Shown here piece after piece: positions 57,926-64,000 of a stretch of 64,000 nucleotides of DNA; positions within the stretch are counted from its first letter, which is position 1, and each line of letters starts with the position of its first letter. Source of the DNA: Stenotrophomonas sp. BIO128-Bstrain (GTDB taxonomy: Bacteria > Pseudomonadota > Gammaproteobacteria > Xanthomonadales > Xanthomonadaceae); NCBI RefSeq assembly GCF_030128875.1, contig NZ_CP124620.1, forward strand, positions 1,984,001 through 2,048,000, written 5' to 3'. Made by a program: the position numbers and the translations under genes. Under the pieces are notes generated by a model. It searched no databases. It saw only the letters and a list, made by a program, of their open reading frames with translations, and was not told the origin of the DNA.

Positions 57926-57945
57926 CCGGTGCCGGTCGGCACCGG
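57926..57945. repeat. Short GC palindrome in the quinoprotein leader
   Basis: CCGGTGCCG, GT, CGGCACCGG: a perfect dyad 25 bases before the quinoprotein start. It may be a SMAG remnant or a regulatory hairpin. Confidence 0.45.
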
Positions 57946-57969
57946 ATTTCCTGTAGAGGTTCATGCAAC

Positions 57970-60417
57970 GTGGACGAGAACACGAAACCGTCGGCCCTGG
58001 GCCGCACTCTGGTGGTCATTCTTGGCATCGTGGTGATGCTGTTCGGGCTCGCCCTGCTGGTGGGCGGCATCCGCCTGGTCCAGCTCGGCGGCAGCTGGTA
58101 CTTCCTGCTGATGGGCGGCGGTTCGCTGCTGGCCGGTCTGCTGCTGGTCCTGCGGCGTCCGCTCGGCGCGGCACTGTATGCGGTGGCCTTCATCGCCACC
58201 GTGGTGTGGGCCCTGGCCGATGCCGGGCTGGCGTTCTGGCCGCTGGTCTCGCGGCTGGTGATGCCTGCCGTACTGGCGATGCTGATCGCGCTGGCCTGGC
58301 CGACGCTCAAGCGCAGCCGCGGGCAGCCCGCCGGGCGCGGGGCCTATGCTGTCGCTGCCCTGCTGCTGGTCGGCCTGATGGGCACAGCGGTCTCCGCCTT
58401 CCAGCCGCGTCCGGTCGTTACCGCGCAGGGCGCGCGCCCGGCCGTGGTGCCGGTCGCCAAGGGCAGCGAACAGCGCGACTGGATGCACTGGGGCAACACC
58501 ACGGCCGGCACCCGCTTCGCCGCGCTGGACCAGATCACACCGGCCAACGTGGCCCAGCTGCAGGTCGCCTGGACCGCACACACCGGCGATGTGCCGCAGA
58601 GCGATGGCTTCGGCGCCGAAGACCAGCTCACGCCGCTGCAGATCGGGCAGACCCTGTACCTGTGCACGCCGCACAACCGGGTGATCGCGATGGATGTGGA
58701 CAGCGGCCAGCAACGCTGGGCGTTCGATCCCAAGGCCACCGCACCGAACTGGCAGCGCTGCCGCGGACTGGGCTACTTCGATGCCAGCCTGCCCTTGAGT
58801 GGCGTACCTACCGTGGCGACGGCTGCCCCGGCGACGCCTGCGCCCCAAGCCCCGCAATCACCGGCGGCCGCCGTCGCCGGCAGCGCGCCGGCGATCTGCG
58901 AAAAGCGGATCCTGATGACCTCCATCGATGCGCGCCTGTTCGCGCTGGATGCGGCCACCGGCGCGCCGTGCACCGATTTCGGCGACAACGGCGTGGTCGA
59001 CCTCAAGCAGGGCATGGGCGAGATCAAGCCCGGCTTCTACACCCTCACCGCCGCACCGCTGGTGGCCGGTGAGCTGGTGATCGTGGGCGGCCGCGTGGCC
59101 GACAACATCGAGGTCGGCGAGCCGTCCGGCGTGGTGCGCGCCTACAACGTGCGTACCGGTGCGCTGGCATGGGTCTGGGACCTTTCCAGGGAAACCCCGG
59201 AAGTGCCGCTGGATCCCTCGATCCATTACACCCGCGCTACTCCGAACGTGTGGACCTCGATGGCCTATGACCCGCAGCTGGGCCTGGTCTATCTGCCCAC
59301 CGGCAACACCACGCCGGACCAGTGGGCCGGCGAGCGCACCCCGCAGGATGACAAGTACAGCTCGGCGGTGGTGGCGCTGGAAGTAGCCACCGGTAAAGAG
59401 CGCTGGGTGTACCAGACCGTGCATCACGATCTGTGGGATTACGATCTGCCCGCACAGCCGACCCTGACCGACGTGCCCGATGGCAAGGGCGGCACCCTGC
59501 CCGCCCTGCTGCAGGTCACCAAGGCCGGGCAGGTGTTCATGCTCAACCGCGCCACCGGCCAGCCGATCACCGAGGTGCGCGACATCAAGGCGCCGCAGGG
59601 CAAGGCCGATGGTGAGCGTTATTCCCCGACCCAGCGGCTGTCGGTCGGCCTGCCGCAGATCGGTGCGCAGACCCTGACCGAATCAGACATGTGGGGCGCC
59701 ACGCCGATCGATCAGATGCTGTGCCGCATCCAGTTCAAGGGCTTCCGTTACGAGGGTATGTTCACCCCGCCGGGCGAAGACCTCGCGCTGCAGTGGCCCG
59801 GTTCGCTGGGCGGCATGAACTGGGGCAGCGCATCGGTGGATCCGACCACCGGCTACCTGTTCGTCAACGACATGCGCCTGGGCCTGTGGACCAAGCTCAT
59901 TCCGCGCGCGCAGATGACCGAAGGCGCCGGCGGCGTGGAAATGGGCGCGGCCTCGCAGACCGGCACGCCGTATGGCTCGCTGCGTGATCGCTTCCTGTCC
60001 AAGCTGGGCATCCCGTGCCAGCAACCGCCGTTCGGCACGATGTCGGCGATCAACCTGGCCACCCACGAGCTGGTCTGGCAGGTGCCGGTCGGCACGGTGA
60101 AGGACACCGGGCCGATGGGCATCAAGATGCGCCTGCCGATTCCGATCGGCATGCCGACCCTGGGCGGCTCGCTGGCCACGCAATCGGGTCTGCTGTTCTT
60201 CGCGGGCACCCAGGATTACTACCTTCGCGCCTACGACAGCCGCACCGGCGAAGAAGTGTGGAAAGCCCGCATGCCGGTAGGCAGCCAAGGCACGCCGATC
60301 ACGTATGTGTCGCCGAAAACCGGCCGCCAGTACGTGGTGATTTCGGCCGGTGGCGCACGCCAGTCGCCGGATCGTGGTGACTACGTGATCGCCTACGCGT
60401 TGCCGGCCACGCGCTGA
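57970..60417 (+). CDS. Membrane-bound PQQ-dependent dehydrogenase, glucose/quinate/shikimate family (quinate type likely)
   Basis: 815 residues from a GTG at 57970. Five N-terminal transmembrane helices (to about 150) anchor a large periplasmic PQQ beta-propeller, with blades such as DSGQQRWAFDPKAT, TGKERWVYQTVHHDLWDYDL and SRTGEEVWKA. The HHDLWDYD block and the WGSASVDPTTGYLFVND block are family signatures. Such enzymes oxidise glucose or quinate and shikimate and pass electrons to ubiquinone. Because a PcaR-type regulator and pcaBDC genes follow, quinate/shikimate dehydrogenase (QuiA) is favoured, though the substrate is inferred. PQQ synthesis genes are not in the window. Confidence 0.88.
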   Translation: MDENTKPSALGRTLVVILGIVVMLFGLALLVGGIRLVQLGGSWYFLLMGGGSLLAGLLLVLRRPLGAALYAVAFIATVVWALADAGLAFWPLVSRLVMPAVLAMLIALAWPTLKRSRGQPAGRGAYAVAALLLVGLMGTAVSAFQPRPVVTAQGARPAVVPVAKGSEQRDWMHWGNTTAGTRFAALDQITPANVAQLQVAWTAHTGDVPQSDGFGAEDQLTPLQIGQTLYLCTPHNRVIAMDVDSGQQRWAFDPKATAPNWQRCRGLGYFDASLPLSGVPTVATAAPATPAPQAPQSPAAAVAGSAPAICEKRILMTSIDARLFALDAATGAPCTDFGDNGVVDLKQGMGEIKPGFYTLTAAPLVAGELVIVGGRVADNIEVGEPSGVVRAYNVRTGALAWVWDLSRETPEVPLDPSIHYTRATPNVWTSMAYDPQLGLVYLPTGNTTPDQWAGERTPQDDKYSSAVVALEVATGKERWVYQTVHHDLWDYDLPAQPTLTDVPDGKGGTLPALLQVTKAGQVFMLNRATGQPITEVRDIKAPQGKADGERYSPTQRLSVGLPQIGAQTLTESDMWGATPIDQMLCRIQFKGFRYEGMFTPPGEDLALQWPGSLGGMNWGSASVDPTTGYLFVNDMRLGLWTKLIPRAQMTEGAGGVEMGAASQTGTPYGSLRDRFLSKLGIPCQQPPFGTMSAINLATHELVWQVPVGTVKDTGPMGIKMRLPIPIGMPTLGGSLATQSGLLFFAGTQDYYLRAYDSRTGEEVWKARMPVGSQGTPITYVSPKTGRQYVVISAGGARQSPDRGDYVIAYALPATR

Positions 60418-60424
60418 TTCGCGC

Positions 60425-60450
60425 GCGCCACGGTCCACCGACCGTGGCGC
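60425..60450 (+). terminator. Strong GC hairpin between the quinoprotein and IclR genes
   Basis: Perfect 11-bp stem GCGCCACGGTC / GACCGTGGCGC with a CACC loop, 8 bases after the stop, followed by a second overlapping hairpin up to about 60470. There is no T-run, so it may stabilise mRNA or act with Rho. Confidence 0.4.
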
Positions 60451-60483
60451 GGCGGCTTCGCTTCGCCGCGTGCAGCCCTTACC

Positions 60484-61368
60484 ATGCACGATCACCGAGC
60501 ACGAACCACCGCCATGTCTGCCGCACCTCCCAGCCGTCGTCCCAAGCGCGCCCCTGCCCCACCGCAGGATCGCGGGCTCAGCCACGAGCTGATGCAGCAG
60601 ATCCAGGACAACCAGGGCGATCCGGATTTCATGACGTCCCTTGGCCGTGGCCTGGTCGTGCTGAGTGTGTTTTCGCAGCACCCGCGCGAAGTGACGATGT
60701 CGCAGATCAGCACCGAGACCGGTATATCGCGCGCGGCCGTGCGGCGCGTGCTCTACACGCTGGAGAAGCTGGGCTACGTGGGTGAGCAGGGCCGTGGCTT
60801 CGTACTGCTGCCGCGCGTGCTCGGCATTGGCGGCGCCTACGTGGCCTCTTCGTCGATGACCGCCGCTGCCCAGCCCGTGCTGGATGCGCTTCGCGACGAC
60901 CTGCATGAGTCGTGCTCGCTGGGCGTGCTCGACGGTGATGATGTGCTTTACGTGGCCCGCGCTGAAACAGTGCGGATCATGTCGATCGGCCTGCGCGCCG
61001 GCAGCCGCCTGCCGGCCTACTGCACCTCGATGGGCCGCGTGCTGCTCGCGGCATTGCCGCGCGACACGCTGGAAAGCTACCTGGAGCGCAATCCGTTGCG
61101 GCCCCGCACCGAGCGCACCGTCACGCGCATGGAGGACTTCCTGGAGATGCTCGATCGCGTGCGCCGCGATGGCGTTTCCCTGGTGGACCAGGAACTGGAG
61201 ATCGGCCTGCGCTCGATCGCCGTACCGGTGCATGCGCGCAATGGCACCGTGGTGGGCGCCCTCAACATCGGCACCCAGGCCGGGCGCATCAGCCTGGGCG
61301 TCATGCAATCGCAGCTGCTGCCGCGGCTGCGCGAAGCGGCCCAGCGGCTGGGCAACCTGCTGCACTGA
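60484..61368 (+). CDS. IclR-family regulator, PcaR/PcaU/PobR-like
   Basis: 294 residues. A Pro/Arg-rich N-terminal leader (about 40 residues) precedes the winged helix-turn-helix (SQISTETGISRAAVRRVLYT at about 78-97) and the IclR effector domain (about 115-290) with CSLGVLDGDDVLYVARAE and GTVVGALNIG. The start may be at 60484 or at the ATG 10 codons later (MSAAPPSRRPKR). Its position beside pcaC, pcaD and pcaB suggests control of protocatechuate degradation, with beta-ketoadipate or protocatechuate as effector. Confidence 0.87.
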   Translation: MHDHRARTTAMSAAPPSRRPKRAPAPPQDRGLSHELMQQIQDNQGDPDFMTSLGRGLVVLSVFSQHPREVTMSQISTETGISRAAVRRVLYTLEKLGYVGEQGRGFVLLPRVLGIGGAYVASSSMTAAAQPVLDALRDDLHESCSLGVLDGDDVLYVARAETVRIMSIGLRAGSRLPAYCTSMGRVLLAALPRDTLESYLERNPLRPRTERTVTRMEDFLEMLDRVRRDGVSLVDQELEIGLRSIAVPVHARNGTVVGALNIGTQAGRISLGVMQSQLLPRLREAAQRLGNLLH

Positions 61369-61394
61369 TGTGAGGTTGTCTGGCGTTGTGGGGT

Positions 61395-61417
61395 TGCCGG
61401 CCAGCGGCCGGCACTAC
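61395..61417 (-). repeat. SMAG/GTAG palindrome
   Basis: Minus-strand GTAG with TGCCGGCC / GGCCGGCA stem, between the convergent IclR and pcaC genes. Confidence 0.85.
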
Positions 61418-61423
61418 CCGCGT

Positions 61424-61594
61424 TGGTGGGCGGCGATGGCGATGGTGGGCCGCGATGGCGTCGGTGGCCAGCGATGGCGGCCGTGGGCAGCCATGGCGTT
61501 GTTGGGCAGCGATGGCGGCCGTGGCCGGAGATGGCGTCCGTGGGCGGCGATGGCGTTGGTCGCCGGAGATGGCGGCCGTGGCCGGCGATGCCGT
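61424..61594. repeat. Tandem array of nine degenerate 19-bp repeats
   Basis: A core like GATGGCG (once CATGG) recurs exactly every 19 bases, at 61435, 61454, 61473, 61492, 61511, 61530, 61549, 61568 and 61587. It is joined by a variable G-rich half such as GTGGGCGGC. The array fills the spacer from the SMAG element to the pcaC stop codon. Since 19 is not a multiple of 3, it is not coding. Confidence 0.85.
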
Positions 61595-61986
61595 CACCCG
61601 GTCTGTTCGCCCGCCTGCTCTTCGAGAATCGGCCTGGCCAGCGCGAAGGCGTGATTGGCGGCAGGTACGCCACAGTAGATCGCAGCCTGCAGCAAGGCTT
61701 CCTTGATCTCGTCAGGGGTGACGCCGTTGTTGCGGGCGGCGCGGATGTGCAGCTTGAACTCTTCGTCGTGGCCCAGCGCCACCATCATCACGATGGTCAA
61801 CAGCGAGCGCGTATGCCGCGGCAGGCCCTCGCGCGTCCAGACCGTGCCCCACGCCGTGCGCGTGATGAAGGCCTGGAACTCCTCGGTGAAATCGGTGCGT
61901 GCCTGCAGCGAGCGCTCTACGTGCGCGTCACCGAGCACGGCGCGGCGTACGGCGAGGCCGGCTTCGTATCGTTCCTGTTCGTCCAT
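61594..61986 (-). CDS. pcaC: 4-carboxymuconolactone decarboxylase
   Basis: 130 residues from the ATG at 61986 (MDEQERYEAGLAVRRAVLGD). It is a small AhpD-like helical protein with the family stretch TREGLPRHTRSLLTIVMMVA, HDEEFKLHIRAARNNG and a C-terminal VPAANHAFALARP. It decarboxylates 4-carboxymuconolactone to beta-ketoadipate enol-lactone. It lies 49 bases downstream of pcaD. Its stop codon abuts the 19-bp tandem array. Confidence 0.94.
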   Translation of the reverse strand: MDEQERYEAGLAVRRAVLGDAHVERSLQARTDFTEEFQAFITRTAWGTVWTREGLPRHTRSLLTIVMMVALGHDEEFKLHIRAARNNGVTPDEIKEALLQAAIYCGVPAANHAFALARPILEEQAGEQTG

Positions 61987-62035
61987 TGTGGGCTGCTCGT
62001 TGTGAGGTGGGGGCGTGCCGACCATCGGTGGCCGG

Positions 62036-62812
62036 TCAACGAAGATGGGCGGCGAGCGCTGCGGTGAACGCCTCGGCGGATTCGATGTTGCAGATGTGGC
62101 GCCCGGGCACAGTGATGGCGTGACCATCGGCCACACCCTGCGCGATGGCGTCCAGATCCGCCGGCGGGCACACCGGATCATCGTCGCCGGCGATCGCCAG
62201 TGTCGGCACCCGGATGCGCCCCAGCTGATCGCGGAAGTCGGCCGTGGCCACGGCATGGCAGCAGCCGATGTAACCGCCCACGTCCGTGGCAACGAAGCGC
62301 TGCAGGATGTCCTCCACCACGGCCGGCTCCGCCTGCGCGAAGGCCGGGGTGAACCAGCGCTTGGCCGTTCCCTCGCGCAGCGGCAGCAGGCCGTCGCGTC
62401 GTACCTGCTCAATGCGTGTGTTCCAGCTTTCCAGCGTGCCAATCTTCGCGGCCGTGGCGGCCACGGTCAGCGTGTGCAGGCGCTCACCGGCATGCACACC
62501 CAGCCATTGCCCGGTCAGCCCGCCGATGGAAAGCCCGCAGAAATGGCTGCGCTCGACACCCAGGTGGTCCCACAGCGCCACCACGTCCGCGCCCAGCCCG
62601 GCGACGCTGTACAGGCCCGGGGCGGCGCTGGACTGGCCATGCCCGCGGCGGTCATAGCGCAGGATACGGAACCGTGCCGACAGCGCATCGACTTGCCGGT
62701 CCCACATGTGCAGGTCGGTGCCCAGCGAGTTGCAGAACGTCAGCCACGGCGCATCGACCGCTCCATCGATGCGGTAATGCAGGCGGTGCGATTCCAGCTC
62801 AAGAAACGGCAT
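62036..62812 (-). CDS. pcaD: 3-oxoadipate enol-lactonase
   Basis: 258 residues, alpha/beta-hydrolase fold. The nucleophile elbow is GLSIGG (S95); the acid is in AGDDDPVCPP (about D210-212), and the histidine is H239 in VPGRHICNIE. It hydrolyses beta-ketoadipate enol-lactone to beta-ketoadipate. It follows pcaB by 24 bases in the order pcaB-pcaD-pcaC, matching the pathway. Confidence 0.94.
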   Translation of the reverse strand: MPFLELESHRLHYRIDGAVDAPWLTFCNSLGTDLHMWDRQVDALSARFRILRYDRRGHGQSSAAPGLYSVAGLGADVVALWDHLGVERSHFCGLSIGGLTGQWLGVHAGERLHTLTVAATAAKIGTLESWNTRIEQVRRDGLLPLREGTAKRWFTPAFAQAEPAVVEDILQRFVATDVGGYIGCCHAVATADFRDQLGRIRVPTLAIAGDDDPVCPPADLDAIAQGVADGHAITVPGRHICNIESAEAFTAALAAHLR

Positions 62813-62836
62813 GCAACACTCCAGAAAATGATTGGA

Positions 62837-64000
62837 TCAACGCTGCGCCAGTACGCGGTCGATCCAGGTATCGGCCATCCCGCGCCAGCTGTCGGGTGTG
62901 AACAAAGCGTCCAGTTGCGTGGGCGACAACTGCGCGGTGACCTCGGGGATCTGCGCGAGCACGTCACGCAGGTGCTGGTGCTGCGCAAGCGCCTGGCGCG
63001 CGGCGTGTTCCACCAGCGCGTGTGCGGCGGACTTTCCCATTCCTTCGGCCAGCGTCACCGCCACCGCCTCGGCATAGAGCAGGCCGCCGTGGCTGTCCAG
63101 GTGCTGCTGCATGCGCGCGCGGTCAAGCTGCAGGCCCTGCACCACTCCCGTTACCTGGGCCAGGCTGCCAGCGCACAGGCGCACGATCTCGGGCACGGTT
63201 TCCCACTCGGCATGCCACTGCCCAGCGGCGCGCTCGTGCGGCTGCGGCATCGCCACGAACAGCGTGGACAGCAGACCCGGCACCCGGCTGGCCGCCGCGA
63301 TCGCCGCCACGCAGCCGACCGGGTTGCGCTTGTGGGGCATCGCTGAGGAACCGCCCTTGCCCTCGCCGGCCGGCTCGAACGCCTCGGCCACTTCGGACTG
63401 CATCAGCAGCACGATATCGGTGGCGATCTTGCCCAGCGTGCCGGTCAACAAGGCGAACGCGCTGCCGAACTCGGCCACGCGATCGCGTGCGGTGTGCCAG
63501 GGCAAGGAAGGCACCGGCAACCCAAGCTCCTCGCCCAGCGCCTGGGCCACGTCCAGGCCGCGCGTCTGCAGCGATGCCAACGTGCCCGCGGCACCGCCGA
63601 ACTGCAGCACCAGCGTATCGGCATGCAGGGCCTGCAGGCGACGCCGGCTGCGCTGCAGTGCATCGAGCCAGCCGGCGGCCTTCAAGCCGAAGGTCACCGG
63701 CACCGCCTGCTGCAGCAGCGTGCGGCCGGGCAAACCGGTACCGCGTTCGGCATCGGCCAATCCCGCCACGGCATCGCAGAGCAGCTGCAGGCGGTCCTGC
63801 ACCCAGCCCAGTGCGGCGCGCAACTGCAGCACCGCGCCGGTGTCGATGATGTCCTGGCTGGTCGCGCCCCAATGCACCCACCGCGCTGCCTCGGCGCTGT
63901 CGCGTGCCACCTGCGCGGTCAACGCCTTGACCAGCGGAATGGCGGGATTGCCGGCCAGCGCCGTTGCATGGCCCAGCGCTGACACGTCATACAGCGCGGC
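62837..64000 (-). CDS. pcaB: 3-carboxy-cis,cis-muconate cycloisomerase (5' end missing)
   Basis: The open frame runs past the window edge; 387 codons are visible of the roughly 450 expected. The aspartase/fumarase superfamily signature GSSAMPHKRNPVGC and the region VHWGATSQDIIDTG identify it. It lactonises 3-carboxymuconate to 4-carboxymuconolactone after protocatechuate ring cleavage. The pcaHG dioxygenase genes are not in the window and may lie to the right. The missing N-terminus is only a window effect. Confidence 0.93.
   Translation of the reverse strand, partial: AALYDVSALGHATALAGNPAIPLVKALTAQVARDSAEAARWVHWGATSQDIIDTGAVLQLRAALGWVQDRLQLLCDAVAGLADAERGTGLPGRTLLQQAVPVTFGLKAAGWLDALQRSRRRLQALHADTLVLQFGGAAGTLASLQTRGLDVAQALGEELGLPVPSLPWHTARDRVAEFGSAFALLTGTLGKIATDIVLLMQSEVAEAFEPAGEGKGGSSAMPHKRNPVGCVAAIAAASRVPGLLSTLFVAMPQPHERAAGQWHAEWETVPEIVRLCAGSLAQVTGVVQGLQLDRARMQQHLDSHGGLLYAEAVAVTLAEGMGKSAAHALVEHAARQALAQHQHLRDVLAQIPEVTAQLSPTQLDALFTPDSWRGMADTWIDRVLAQR

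Noticed and set aside
61424..61594. CRISPR array
   Set aside because: Repeats are contiguous with a 19-base period and degenerate; there are no spacers and no cas genes.

Overview
The window is high-GC chromosomal DNA (mostly close to 70 percent G+C by eye) and reads as a member of the Xanthomonadaceae, most probably Stenotrophomonas. The gene set fits (moeB fused to rhodanese, aguA/aguB, psrA-fadBA, a pca cluster, a lapAB/ihfB/rpsA/cmk block). The strongest clue is some eighteen short stem-loops that begin with GTAG and lie between genes, many of them between convergent genes. They match the SMAG family of REP-like palindromes described from Stenotrophomonas maltophilia. No rRNA, tRNA, CRISPR array, transposase or integrase was seen.

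Layout. 1-2939 (+): end of a branched-chain 2-oxoacid dehydrogenase operon (E1 beta tail, E2, E3). 3106-7133: a large membrane M28 peptidase, then a PACE-type efflux protein divergent from a LysR regulator. 7134-9426: a lower-GC block with a short-chain dehydrogenase divergent from a second LysR gene. This block is flanked by imperfect direct copies of the guaA 3' end, so it may be a small inserted segment. 9427-17000 (-): guaA, guaB, folD, a KefB/C-type antiporter and moeB. 17069-23677 (-): one ndk-rlmN-pilF-rodZ-yfgM-bamB-der operon, like that of E. coli but without ispG and hisS and with pilF added. 23999-28377 (+): a PsrA-like TetR regulator with its own operator, then a two-gene beta-oxidation unit. 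28572-36881 (-): cmk, rpsA, ihfB, lapA, lapB, a WecA-type sugar-phosphate transferase, a WbpM-type dehydratase and galU, that is translation genes running into envelope polysaccharide and LPS genes.

37076-41780 (+): alternative ribosomal protein L36, a small exported protein, agmatine deiminase and N-carbamoylputrescine amidase (agmatine to putrescine), an acetyltransferase and a TraB/PrgY-type membrane protein. 41968-49711 (-): a three-gene RND efflux operon with one adaptor and two different pumps, joined by ATGA overlaps. 49917-50779 (+): two small c-type cytochromes. 51029-57705: an ABC-F protein Uup, a small orphan gene, a YeiE-like LysR divergent from a YeiH-type exporter, the RNA helicase DbpA and apt. 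57970-64000: a membrane quinoprotein dehydrogenase of the glucose/quinate family, an IclR regulator and the pcaB-pcaD-pcaC genes (the last three on the minus strand, pcaB cut by the window edge). Together these suggest a quinate/shikimate to protocatechuate to beta-ketoadipate route.

The least ordinary items are the candidate guaA-flanked insertion, a 19-bp tandem repeat array next to pcaC, a nested 22-bp inverted repeat between aguA and aguB, a SMAG element that supplies the moeB stop codon, an orphan intrinsic terminator upstream of ndk, and LysR/TetR operators that overlap or abut their own start codons.
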